Assembly: GCA_013397075.1 (NCBI GenBank)
Contig: VWZS01002739.1
Location: 187,312-251,311, forward strand
Reading direction: 5' to 3'
DNA: 64,000 nucleotides
Source of the DNA: Rhabdornis inornatus
Lineage: Eukaryota > Chordata > Aves > Passeriformes > Rhabdornithidae
Under the pieces are notes generated by a model that was given only the letters and a program-made list of their open reading frames with translations, was not told the DNA's origin and searched no databases. This document shows, piece after piece, positions 48,721 through 59,738 of this stretch. The number at the start of each line of letters is the position of its first letter. Positions within the stretch are counted from its first letter, which is position 1. The translations under genes were made by a program, and so were the position numbers.

Positions 48721-48956
48721 GGCATATCCCTTTAGTCAGTTAAGGGGATCCGTCCTGGCTGCATCACCTTCCAGATTCTTGGCTACCTCCAGCCTCCTCA
48801 CTGGTGGGATGGTGTGAGAAGGTCATGACACTGTGTAAGTGCTGCTCAGCAATTCCTCAAACATCCCTGTGTTATCAATATGGTTTTGGTCACAAAACCA
48901 AAACACAGCACCATGCCAGCATCAGTGATTTACTCCATCCCAGCCAGACGCAGTCC
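48721..48956 (-). mobile_element. Endogenous-retrovirus LTR fragment (5' U3 part), minus strand
   Basis: The run CATATCCCTTTAGTCAGTT...CCGTCCTGGCTGC, TTCTTGGCTACCTCCAGCCT, CTGTGTTATCAATATGGTTT, AAAACACAGCACCATGCCAG and CTCCATCCCAGCCAGACGCA is the reverse complement of the start of a very common bird ERV LTR (sense start TGTCCTGGTTT... as I remember it). Only the U3 end is kept; no R-U5 or coding part follows. Confidence 0.72.
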
Positions 48957-49078
48957 AAAAGACTATAGCACTTTATATTAAATGCTAGTAACAAGGCTGT
49001 ATGCTAAATAGGCAACAAGGAAAGTGAAATTATGAAAATTAATCTACTTTTGGAAGTGAACTATGTGGAAAATATATT

Positions 49079-49140
49079 GGACCATTGGATAAAGAACAGA
49101 TTAAATTATGGACCATTGGATAAAGAACAGATTAAATTAT
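49079..49140. repeat. 31-bp perfect tandem duplication
   Basis: A unit starting GGACCATTGGATAAAGAACA and ending AAATTAT occurs at 49079-49109 and again at 49110-49140 without mismatch. Identity suggests a recent slippage or duplication event. Confidence 0.95.
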
Positions 49141-49782
49141 CTATTTAACAATACTCAAGACTCAAAACACTTCCTTATTCTACAAAATAAGTGTGTCATC
49201 TTGCTTTAGCTTAAAAGCCTTCCTAATTTCCAGGGAAAGTGAAAAAGACAGCTTTTGGTATTAGAAATATTTCATTGGAGATAAAGTAGCATGGATTTAC
49301 TGTGAATTTGTCTCTTGTAAAATGAATATCAGACATAGATTGAAGAACTATTTTTCTGCATGGGAAATAATATGTAAAGAGGACATGAAATCTTCTGTTC
49401 TCTAAACTGAACCAATGATGTGACATTGAAACTGAATTCCAGGCATGATCTCATGAGTGGTAGGATTTCTCTCACTAAGTCTTGTACAAAACCATTGTCT
49501 TCTGATTCACTTTCTGTGGATTCCTCTGTCTTCTAAATACACATTCAAGAGGTAAAGGTGTACAATTACTAAGAACTGACTAAATTGTTCTAATTATGTC
49601 ACAGAGTTGATTTGGAAAGGTGAATTCACTGAGTCTGTTTCTTTTTGGCCAGTCCATAATCACCTCCAAGATTCTTGGATGACTGAGATTACCTGTTTGA
49701 GCTCATTGTGTGCTCAGTGCAACTCTCTTCTCTATGAAGCATTGGCTTCATGATGTGTAGAGCAGATCCTTCCTTTGAATAC

Positions 49783-49834
49783 ATACATATATATATATGT
49801 GTGTGTGCGTGTGTATAGACATATACAGAGAGAG
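49783..49834. repeat. Compound AT/GT/AG microsatellite
   Basis: CATACATATATATATATG passes into GTGTGTGTGCGTGTGTAT and ends near GAGAGAG. It is a compound dinucleotide repeat, likely variable. Confidence 0.88.
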
Positions 49835-50507
49835 AATACAAATACAGTAGCCAATGAAGTTAACATTTGGAGAATCTACTTTTATGATGGTAATTAAATT
49901 TAGAAAGAAATTAGATAAGAATGTGATCCATGCTGTATGCTTGTGCTAATCCAAGAAATGCTTAAAATGACCATTGATCTCTGTTCTGGCCTGGAAATTT
50001 CTTAGATAGATACATAGACTTTCACACATTCAGTGTAGTGTTTACCTCTGGAATGAGATATACTACTCTTTGTTGCTATTGCTGATACTTGAAAAGGACA
50101 CAGTCTTCTGTAATAATACCATTATATAACATTTAAGTAGAAAACCTATCAGTCTTCATTCCTTTTTAAGCCTCTAGGCAAAATTTATGTGCATTTACTT
50201 CTTCCTAGGAGAGTTGCCTATTTTCCAGACTACAGATTCTCAATCAAAAGGTTAAGAAGTCTGCAAAATTCCAGTATCCTCCTATGGTATCCTGCCATGC
50301 TACATGGGCATTAGATATCTACACATCTCTAGCATGGAGATATCTACACTTAAACTACCATCAATGGTATCTGCTCCTGCCCTTTAAGTACCATTTCTCT
50401 CTACTGACAGTAAAGGAAATCCAAAACAATTAGGATAATAACAATATCTTCCATGCTTCATATACCCAATCCCAGAAAGCAAGTGAACAAAAGAATTCCA
50501 CTTAGAA

Positions 50508-51475
50508 CATAGAATCATAAAATCATAGAACAATCCAGCCAGGAAAGGACCTGACAAGACCATGTAGTTCAAACTTTTGTAAGAAAGGGAATCTAGATGG
50601 TATTGTCCAACAATACATCCATACAACTCTGTCCAGTTGTATCTTCAGTGATAGAGACACTTCCATGTCTCTTGGGTGGTTGCTGCAGGGGATGGTTGTT
50701 CCCACTGTAAAAACATTTTTTCTAATGTTATGATGAAACATTCCCCTATGCATCTTGGACCTCTTGTCCCTTATATTCTCCTTGTGGCTCCCAGTGAAGT
50801 GAGGAGCCCTTTAGGTACTGAAATATGGTGATGAGGTCCTTTCTGAGTCTTCTCTTCTATAGGAAGAAGAGACCTAGCTCCTTCAGTCTTTTCTCACAGG
50901 GTAAGCTCTCCAGCCTTTGATCATCTTTATGATCTTCCTTTGGACCTCTCCAGTCTGTCCTTGTCTTTCTTGCATTGTGAGGACCAGAATGGGACACAAT
51001 ACTTCACACACAGCCTGACAAGTCCTGAGAAGAACAGCAATGATTGCTTCTCTATCTCTACTAGTAATGCCCCTCTGGATGCAGCTTGGGAACCTATTTG
51101 CCTTCTTCACTGCAGCAGTGCACTGCTGACTCATATTCAGCTTATCTACTGTGACAGTCCCAGGTCCTTTCAGCAAGGCTGCTCCCCAACCACACAAATC
51201 CTATCCTGTAGCAGGCTCTTCTGCTTTTTCTAACAGAAATGCAGGGCTTTGCACTTTTCTCTGTTAAAGTTCATACTGTTCTTTCTAGTCTACTCTTCCA
51301 GTCTCTCCAGGTCCCTCTGACATGTCAGCCCCTCCACTCAGTTCAGCATCACCAGCAAACTTGGTGAGGGTGCCTTCAATCCCACCACTCGATTTCTGAA
51401 GATATTGAAACAGTGTGGGGACCAATATCAGTCCCTGGGGGTTCCATTTGTGGCAGATAACCAGCCTGAATGATG
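50508..51475 (-). mobile_element. CR1 LINE 3' portion (~970 bp)
   Basis: The block starts with the CR1 terminal repeat in reverse complement (ATAGAATCATAAAATCATAG) and continues through recognisable CR1 antisense words: CCCTTTAGGTACTGAAA, TTGATCATCTTTATGATC, CTTTGGACCTCTCCAGTC, GACACAATACTTCACACACA and CCAGGTCCCTCTGACATG, then ACCAGCAAACTTGGTGAGGG. This covers the 3' end and part of the reverse-transcriptase region. It is diverged and full of stops. Open frames inside it on either strand are not genes. Confidence 0.9.
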
Positions 51476-51729
51476 CCATTGAATGTGGCAATTATGAGAA
51501 TAAGAAACTAGCCTCATTTATTTCCCACAGTACAATAGGATCTAACTTCTCTTATTAAATATCACCCTTTAAGGAAGTAAAATACTGGTGTTAAATGTTA
51601 CCAGGTTCTACAAAGGAACAGAACTGTCAGGTGACTTTTCTTCATTAAAGAGTATAATAGCCATTATGAGTTAACATCCTCATTGTTACAGGACACCTTA
51701 AACATCCTTAAATATATTTCAAATTCTTT

Positions 51730-52290
51730 ATGGATATGTTGAGGAATACAGTTGGTGCTGGTAGCTGCATGAGCAGCTGCAGTTCAAGCTGCTCATGGAG
51801 CTCTGGGTGGTGCAGCCTGAGGCAAGAGGCCTTGAACTGCCAATACCTTGCACACCAAAGGGCCCAGAGACCTGTGGTTCAGCTGGTGAGAGGACACTCA
51901 AAGACATGGCAGGAGCTGAGGACTAGGGAGGAAGAGACTTTTGTGAGTGGTGAGACTGTGGGGGTGCAAAAGCCCAGTGGTTTCTTGGTTGGGACTCTCC
52001 TTGGAGGCATCAGCTTGAGCTGTTTCAGTGTAAGTGCACTGTGAATAAATGGCTTTATGGAACAAGACATCAGAGACTCTGCTGCGAGAGACCCAGGGTG
52101 GAATCTGTGAGGGAACCTGGTGTGACTGTCAGGGTGGGATGTGCAGGCAGTGAAACAGGGACCTGTTGGATCACCGGAGCTGCCCGCTGTGAAGAGGCTC
52201 CGGTCCCTGCCATGAAAGTCTCTGGTGGTGGGAGTGTGACCAACCTGTCTGGATGGTCAGACAGGGAGGTTCTCTTAACAGATACTATGA
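51730..52290 (+). mobile_element. LTR-like GC-rich block with poly(A) signal
   Basis: This GC-rich island in AT-rich intron carries AATAAA at 52044-52049, followed by a CT-containing segment, as in the R-U5 part of an avian ERV LTR. I could not match it confidently to a known family, and no TATA box or termini are clear. Open frames of 97-122 codons inside have no known domain. Confidence 0.35.
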
Positions 52291-52910
52291 AAAGTCCTTC
52301 TTCCAGGAAGATGTTCCACTGTTTTCTGTACTCCAAAGTAATATTGTGTGATGTGAGTGCTCTGTACTCTCTGAATTTCAATATGATGAGTTTCTGTGTC
52401 AGACAGTAAACACCTTCCTTAAATGCCAGCTTCTCATCTTTCAGCTCCTCTGTTTATATCAAGATTTTGCTTAATTCATTTTTAGATATAGAAGTATTTT
52501 CCTGTTCCTAGTTTAGATTGTAGACTTAGGAAGATAATTCTTTTCAGCATTTCTTTTTAAGCCCAAGTTTCAGGTTTATACCTAGGCTGCTCACAGTTAC
52601 TATAGAAGCAGAAAATGCCCCAGAGTAAATGAGAATTTTTCTTATGCATCCACCACTGAAGTTCATTAGCTACTTGATACTATCTTTGAGGGTAATCATA
52701 GAAAATGATGTAATTTTTAGCCTCAGTAGGTATTCAAGCTTTGGACAGTAGAATATGAGTTACATAGCATCATGTACCATGAAATAAAATAAAATCAGTG
52801 CTTGTCAGACTTAGCAATTCCAGTGCCAAATAATGTAGCCAGGGTTAATGATAAGCTTGTTGTGTAGCACACACAGTTTTATTATAGATACTTGAATTAG
52901 GAAAATCTAG

Positions 52911-52940
52911 TATTTGTTTGTTTGTTTGTTTGTTTGTTTT
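52911..52940. repeat. (TTTG)n microsatellite
   Basis: About six TTTG units stand in tandem. Confidence 0.92.
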
Positions 52941-53439
52941 TATGTGTTGTACCTGCTGCTTCATTTTCTGTCATATCCTCTAAATTAGCATAAGTGGTTG
53001 AAATATTATTGTGGGAAGAAGATATGGAGTACACACAGAAAAAATCTGAACTGCTTTGTTCTGTACTGCAGGTTTTATAGATGTGTGGGGAAACAGTCAA
53101 ATGGCAGTTGAGCTTGTTGTCATAATCAAATCCTTTATTTATGTGATTTTTTTTTCTTTTTACATCTCTTTTTTTTCTGTCCAAATCAATAATGTTTCCT
53201 CTAAAAATGATGGGATCTTTTTTTATTGTACTTACATAGCCTCTTATTGTTATGGCTTGTAATCAAACTTTTCCTGCAACTTCAATAGAATACAAGGCAG
53301 AACACGGCAGAATATTTGAGATTCCCATATATCTAAAAAGAAGAAAATAAGCCTGTCTGATTCAGTCCTGGTTATGTCTTCTCAATACAAAACTCTGATC
53401 AGTATGCTACAGTTTATTCCATAACTTTTATTTTTCCAG

Positions 53440-53544
53440 GAACAACTGTGCCAGCATTGTTGAATAGTACCTCCAATCAACTTTACCTTCATTTTCACTC
53501 TGACATTAGTGTGGCAGCAGCAGGTTTTCACCTGGAATACAAAA
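53440..53544 (+). CDS. CSMD3: CSMD3 exon: last part of a CUB domain, probably CUB 11
   Basis: The 105-bp exon encodes TTVPALLNSTSNQLYLHFHS, then DISVAAAGFHLEYK, the closing strands of the CUB. The SD acid is the third calcium-site position. NST and NSTSN give a potential glycosylation sequon. Acceptor: TATTTTTCCAG before 53440; donor: AAAA|GTAAGG after 53544. Both ends are phase 1. In CSMD3 the following exon would encode a Sushi domain; no sequence fitting it is visible before 64000. Confidence 0.95.
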
Positions 53545-54885
53545 GTAAGGCTCTTTGTTTTTTGAAACTTACTTGGGAAAAGCATGCATATAGAAAGGGA
53601 AACAGATATTTTACATTATGCTTTTTGCTTGATTATTTGTTGGGTTTTTTTGTTTTGTTTTGTTTTTTCTTTCCTAACTACCAAGCCTTGTATAAGTGGT
53701 ATCTATTAAATTGAAATTTTGAATGAAGTGACATTTGAAATTGGTGGAAAGCAGCTTTCACAAATTAGTAGTACATAATAAATCAACACAGCAATTCATG
53801 ATTTAAAATGTGAGGTTTAATATTGATGTGGATTTTCTTAACTTATTTCAGCTTAGTTCTGAAATTTAGATGGCAAAAGAAAGAGTTAATTTCCTTCTTG
53901 GAAATAGATAAATCCAGAGAAGATAATATGTTTTTTCCTATTAATATGCACATGTATTTATGCCTTGTAGTTCTTTCCTTTCCTTCAGATTATTTTCTCT
54001 CAACAAATTGCTGTAATTGCAAAAAACCCAACCTTTTAATCCCAGAGCTACAAGAAAACACAACAGTTATCTTGGTAAATCACTGGTGGTATAAACAGAA
54101 TAATCTAAGTATTTTCATGGCAAATTCTGCTATATGTCAACTTTCTTTATGTTTTTTGAGAAACTTCATTCTAAAATACAGAGGTGTGGAGTTATAAACA
54201 TAGTGGATTACCCCACATAATCATCATTTTTTATTCAAACTTTTTTGTATTATTACAACTTTTCAAAACTTAAATTACTATAGAATAATAGTAAATTCAG
54301 TAAATGTGCTTTCATAGCTCATGCAACTTTAACTGGAAATAGGTATTGCTAATAGTCTACTATTTAAAAAGTAATATGATGAGTTGATAGTCTAATGAGT
54401 GCTTAGACAAAGGTCACAAAGTAAATCCTTGTAATTTTTGAAGCATCTTCTCTTTTTTTTCAAAGGCCATTCAAGAATTTTCTTGAAAATGGAGTTAGCT
54501 TTTATATTTCATTGAGTGCAAGAATAATATCTAAAAATGATAATGCTGGTTTTAATATTTTGAAGTACACATAAATAAATAAACATGGATGTTTTTTGAT
54601 AAGTTCTATTTAGGACCGAGATAAAAAATTGTCAAGAAAACATAAAACTGGACAAAAGTTTGAAAGACTAGATTTTCAGCTCATAATAAATATTTTAAGC
54701 TGACTGTACTCACAAGACAGTCCCATGTTTTCATTTAAATCCCTGCATAGTTCAAGCATTTATATGCAAGTGTGTTGTAGGGGTTATTTTAATACAATCA
54801 TTCCAGTGGTGATGTAGAATGAAAATACGAATATTACCTCTGCAGGAATTTTTTAGAATCTACTGTTTTGAGAAAGTTATGTGGT

Positions 54886-54920
54886 TTTGTTTGTTTGTTT
54901 GTTTGTTTATTTGTTTGTTT
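54886..54920. repeat. (TTTG)n microsatellite
   Basis: About eight TTTG units occur with one TTTA interruption. Confidence 0.9.
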
Positions 54921-55747
54921 TCTGGGGACTCCTCCTCCACAGTTGGTCATCTTGCTTTCCTCTTCCAGTATTTCTCTTTAACCTACAGTGAAAGTATAAT
55001 TCCATATGAAGCATAAAGGATGCACATTAATTGTAGAAATTAATGAAATGAACGTTTGACATTTTTAAATTTTATTGTATCAATTTTACTATCCCTGCAA
55101 CTCCTGAGAAAAACCTGTTCAGTTAACAAGTAAAATCACTCAGATTTATACTTTTGCTTGTCTCCTAATTGCCAGTTTCCCAACTGTGCTCTGTTAAAAC
55201 ATCTATTGTACTTCAGTGGTTCAGCTAATATTGAAATAGCTAATATTTCAAGGCCAGTCTTTCTTAGAAGTGCACCTCAGTGCAGGTCAAGGTAGCAAGG
55301 TTGAGCATTCAGAGCTTAGCTATTCTGTTGATAGTCTGACAGGAAAGAAACAAATTTGTTTCTTACATGGCTACGTGGTCTCTGCGGGGTTGGTAGGAGT
55401 ACAATATATCTCTCTGTGTGACTGAATGCAGAAACTGAGCAAGTTCCCACAGCAAGAATTTACAGGTTTACATTGAGCAGTCACCTTTTCAGATCGAGAA
55501 AAAAGCGGAGAAGGAAATACTTTTCTGTGCAGATATTGCTAGTATTTTATTACAAATTCTGAAATCTCTCATCATTTGGCCACCTAACATTTGAAGCAGC
55601 ATCTGAAAAATAAATACGTTTAATCTAAAAAAAAAAATCAGCTATCTGGGGAAAAAAGCATTCAACATGAAATGCTATGTTAGGATATCAAATACTTTTA
55701 ATGAGTGTAAAAAAAAAAAAACAAACCCAAAACCTAGATTAATAGGC

Positions 55748-55820
55748 ATAGAATCACAGAATATGCTGAGTTATAAGGGACCCATCAGGGCACTGAATCC
55801 AACTCGTGGCCTTGCGCACC
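55748..55820 (-). mobile_element. CR1 LINE 3'-end fragment
   Basis: ATAGAATCACAGAATATGCT followed by AAGGGACCCATCAGGGCA...TGAATCCAACTCGTGGCC matches the reverse complement of the 3' end of a CR1 subfamily. Only about 70 bp remain. Confidence 0.8.
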
Positions 55821-57029
55821 TACATTGTTTGTTTGTCCCTTGATTCTTTCTAGATAAATTGCTTTGGAGATGTAACTTTCAGGTATAAGTGAGTTCAGTT
55901 AAATTCTTTCATCTTCCTGCAGAAATTTTAATGTCTAAATAGTCATTGTGGGGGTCCTCAACATATATTTTTAAGGCTGCTCTCCTTAATAAGATGAACT
56001 AAGCATGTCTGATTTGTATCAGCATTCTAATTACCAGGAAAAATGGTCCATCATTCTTGGTCAACTTATATTCAGATATTTTGTAAAAAGTAGTAGAGCA
56101 CTAAGATCAAATGTATAAAGAACACACCACTGTTGTGAGCCCAAAGACTTAGGACTAATGTGTGCATCAAAGGGGAAATCAGGACTTGATCATGATGCTT
56201 AATGGTTTTCAGTTCTTGTTCAAAAAAATTTTAAAAATTAGCAAGTCCTAAGAGAGCAAAAATTGGTGGGCACAATTTTTATTTCATTTCCAAGTAGGTA
56301 ATTTTGTTCCTACAATTTTTTTAATAGAATTTTGGTGGTCTTTGTGTGGCCCTGACTGAATTTTAATAATGGCTTTATTGGGAGTATTTAATTTATAGTT
56401 ATGCTTATTTTAGTATTTGAGTAATGCTTCTATAAATCAAAATGTCCTTATGTATATTTCCTGCTCTTTTGTGGAATTGGAATGGATTTGTTTATGAAGG
56501 GGTTTTTTTGAGTAATCAATTGCTGTCAGTCAAAGCTAACAATAAAAATCCACAGTTTTTCTGATTTTTCATCAGATTTCTAGGAAACCCACAGAGATCA
56601 TGGCATATTCTTATTTAAAAAAAACAAAACCCCCAAATATGAAAATTCATGGCTACCTACATCTCTTATGGTAACCAGCCTTAGAGTTCTTTTCTCCTGC
56701 TACCTGTATATCATTCTCCGTTAGCATTAATTGAAATTACATGTACTCCAGGACATTGGAACCTTTGGTAAGGTTTTAGACATAGGTATTTAGGAAAAGA
56801 AAAAAGCTATCTGCTTTTGAAATTGTGAAAGCTATAGTAATTTTCATAACGCAAAAATTTTTCCAACCCTCTTTTCATATTTCACCTTGTATTGGATATT
56901 TTTCTTTTCTTCCTTGTAATTGAGAACCAGACTTGTCATCTGGTCCTAAAAAATTTAAAGCATTTCAAGAAAATTGTTTAAGTAAAGGAGCATTTTTTTA
57001 AATCTTTGGGGATGAATTAGATGGGGCTG

Positions 57030-57131
57030 AGAAACCTGGTCTAGTGAAAGGTGTCCCTGCCCATGGCAACAGGGCTAAACTAGATGATCTTTAAGATCCC
57101 TTCCAACCTGAACCATTCTATGATTCTATGA
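57030..57131 (+). mobile_element. CR1 LINE 3'-end fragment
   Basis: CTGGTCTAGTGAAAGGTGTC...CATGG, then CTAGATGATCTTTAAGATCC, CTTCCAACCTGAACC and the terminal repeat ATTCTATGATTCTATGA form a complete CR1 3' end in sense orientation. It is 5'-truncated. Confidence 0.92.
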
Positions 57132-57318
57132 AAATGTTACCTGAGTAGGAAATGTAGAGAAAGTTGCTTTGTACTCATTGTGCCTTCTGTAACAAGAACG
57201 TTAAATTGTTAGAACAAAGACCACTAAAACATTTCCTAAGCAAACACCCAGTGAGTGAGTGTTAGTCCTGAAACAGTTGATTTCTTAAATATAAAGTAAA
57301 CACTTTATTTATTGCGAT

Positions 57319-57387
57319 ACCCAAAACTGCATACAGTACTCAAGGTGAGGCCATACCAGGACAGAGTAGAGCAGGACAATCAACTCC
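57319..57387 (-). mobile_element. CR1 LINE internal fragment
   Basis: AAAACTGCATACAGTACTCA followed by AGGTGAGGCC...CAGAGTAGAGCAGGACAATC is antisense CR1 text. It lies 27 bases before a CR1 copy in the opposite direction. Confidence 0.72.
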
Positions 57388-57413
57388 TAAAAGTGACACT
57401 AAGCTAGTAAAAA

Positions 57414-57853
57414 GTTTCCAAAGGAAGGCCATGGGGATGGTGAAGGGCCTTGAGGTGAAGCTGTATGAGGAGCAGCTGAGGTGACCTGGTCTGTTCAGCC
57501 TGGAGGAGACTGAGGGGAGACCTCAGTGCAGTTACAGCTTCTTGTGAGGGGAAGAGGAGGGGCAGGCACTGATCTCTGCTCTGTGGTGACAGTGACAGGA
57601 CCTGAGGGAATGGCCTGAAGTTGTGCCAGAGGAGGTTTAGGTTGGATATTAGAAGAAGGTTCTTCACCCAGAGGATGCTTGGGCACTGGAACAGGCTCCC
57701 CAGGGCAGCGGTCACAGCATCAAGCCAGACAGAGTCCGAGAAGTATTTGGCAAACTCTCTCAAACATATAGTATGACTCCTGTGCAGGGCCAAGAGTTGG
57801 ATTTGATTATACTTTTGGGTCCCTTCCAAATCAGCATATTCTGAGTCTGTGAT
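57414..57853 (+). mobile_element. CR1 LINE 3' portion (~440 bp)
   Basis: This sense CR1 copy runs from CCAAAGGAAGGCCATGGGGA through CTGTTCAGCCTGGAGGAGAC, GAGGTTTAGGTTGGATATTA, GGGCACTGGAACAGGCTCCC and GGGTCCCTTCCAAATCAGCA to a decayed end near TCTGTGAT. A 141-codon open frame at 57404-57829 on the minus strand lies antisense to it and is not a gene. Confidence 0.93.
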
Positions 57854-59689
57854 ATAATTACTTCTCTAGTGGGAAGACAGTTAGGAATTACAGTGAAGAA
57901 AATTAGCTTTCCAGCTATAGATATTAGCAGAAAAATATCCATTCACAATAAGAAGCTGTTGAACATATCGAGTCCAAATTTGTAATTCAAATCCTACACC
58001 AGCAGATTACAGCAGGGATAAAGGAAACAAAGTGGACCTAGTAGTGTTTCATCTAGGCTTATCTTTTACATACATTGCAAATTAGGGTAGTAGGTGAAAC
58101 TGCTCTAAACTAACCATTCCAGTATTCTGCAGAACCCTGATGTCCTTGCATAAAAAGTCTTCATTACAGCATTAGAAAGGGAGAATTATTTAGGAACATT
58201 CCCTTCATCCCAGAAGAAATTCCAAGGAGTAAGGAGAAAGGAGCCACACAGGAGAGTGTCCTTAAGTCTCTACTACATTATTTACACACAATAAAAATTA
58301 TACCTCTACAAATTACCTATCATATTTTAGAATAAATGGATAAGTATTTCTACTTAAAAGATATTTCACCAGTGTAAATGCTGTAAGCGTGCTTGGGTTT
58401 GGATCACTATGTTAGGGAAAACTTTACTTCAGTAAGATGTATTTGGGTTGCTAACACTTGATCACATATCTTATATTACACACTGTATATTGTTTTGAAG
58501 TAACTTTATAAAAATTCATAAATACTTTATAAAAGCTTCAGCCACTGATGAAAGCTTATTCAAATCATAAATATTTCAAGACAATTTAAATATTTGAGTA
58601 AAGTAATTTTATTTCTTGAAACATATTCTTCCTTTTAACAATGTCTTTGTGTTGTCCTGTCCATTTGCAGGTTTTTTCTATGTATGTCTTTATTTTCATG
58701 GGAAGGATCTGTACAGTCCACTCCTGCAAATCTAAGTTTATATCTAATTGAGGCGATGCATAGGTTTCCTTTGCAGCCTTCAAAAACACACAAATCATAA
58801 TGTGAATAATATAATTCTGTTATTTACTTTAGGATGTTTTTGTGTTAGACATCAAGAATGTAAAAGTTCATTTGCCCGAGTTAATTGGTCTACTGAATTT
58901 GTATGCTATTGTCAGATTGATGATTTTGATTTTCCCCCCTTTATTTCTTTGTTGTTTGTTTTGCTCTTTCATTTGTTTGGGTTTTGGTTTTGTTTTGTTT
59001 TTCAAGTCAGATACACAAAATCAGTTTAAAAGAAATTATTGGTCAGGGCCTTAGAAATACGTCATTCTGGTCACAACGTTATTGTATGTATTGTTGAGGG
59101 CTATGTGATGTTTCCTGTTATTTCAGAAGGACTGTAGGTTTTTAAAATGGTTGCAACAACCTTTAGTTAACAGAGCAGTAAAATATGCAACAGGTTACTG
59201 CAGAAAAGATGAGACTTAATCATTTAACTACTCCTTCGTATGCATGTGCTAGAATAAATACCAGACCTAATTATTTTCACGAGCAAGTCCAATCAAAGAG
59301 TGCTTTGTTGCATTCCTAATATATACAACAGTAGGAAGAATAAATATCGCTGTTATTTGATTGAATTCCTTTTAATCTAATGAATGAAGGAACTATCAAC
59401 TATCTAAATGGTGTGTTTTAGAAATGTGACTGTTTATTTCCACTGCATTTGTGGCCACTGATCTTTTAAACTTGGTCTTAAAATCTCATTTATTAATTCA
59501 GTAATTTTAATTCAGTAGTTTAAATGTTTTCCTTAATATTCAAACAAATGAAAAAATAAAAAATTTGAAAATAATGAGTGTTTGCTTACCATGCTGCTTG
59601 AACTTCTTGGTTAAAGTCAAGTTTGTTTCAGTAAAAACTGAATATATGCTGAATATTGATATACAGGTTTAGGCCATAAATGTCTATAA

Positions 59690-59738
59690 GTATGTATGTA
59701 TGCATGTATATATGTATGTATGTATCGATCTATCTATC
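59690..59738. repeat. (GTAT)n/(ATCT)n compound microsatellite
   Basis: GTATGTAT and CATGTATATATGTATGTATG units lead into CGATCTATCTATC. It is a tetranucleotide repeat, likely variable. Confidence 0.9.

Larger units (their letters stand above)
47950..53439 (+). other. CSMD3: CSMD3 intron (5.5 kb), repeat-rich
   Basis: The intron runs from a GTTAGG donor to a TATTTTTCCAG acceptor. It carries an LTR fragment (48721-48956), a 31-bp tandem duplication (49079), a microsatellite (49783), a nearly 1-kb CR1 (50508-51475), an LTR-like block (51730-52290) and a TTTG repeat (52911). It is the most transposon-dense intron of the window. Confidence 0.85.

Noticed and set aside
52041..52409. 122-codon and overlapping open frames on both strands
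   Set aside because: They sit in the GC-rich LTR-like block; both strands are open, which indicates composition and not coding.
53823..54197. 124-codon open frame on the + strand
   Set aside because: It is AT-rich intronic sequence with no domain and no fit to the CSMD3 exon order; the preceding exon already ends in a strong donor.
57404..57829. 141-codon open frame on the minus strand, the longest in the window
   Set aside because: It lies antisense over a CR1 3' copy, has no known domain and has a proline- and leucine-rich composition expected from GC-rich repeat DNA.
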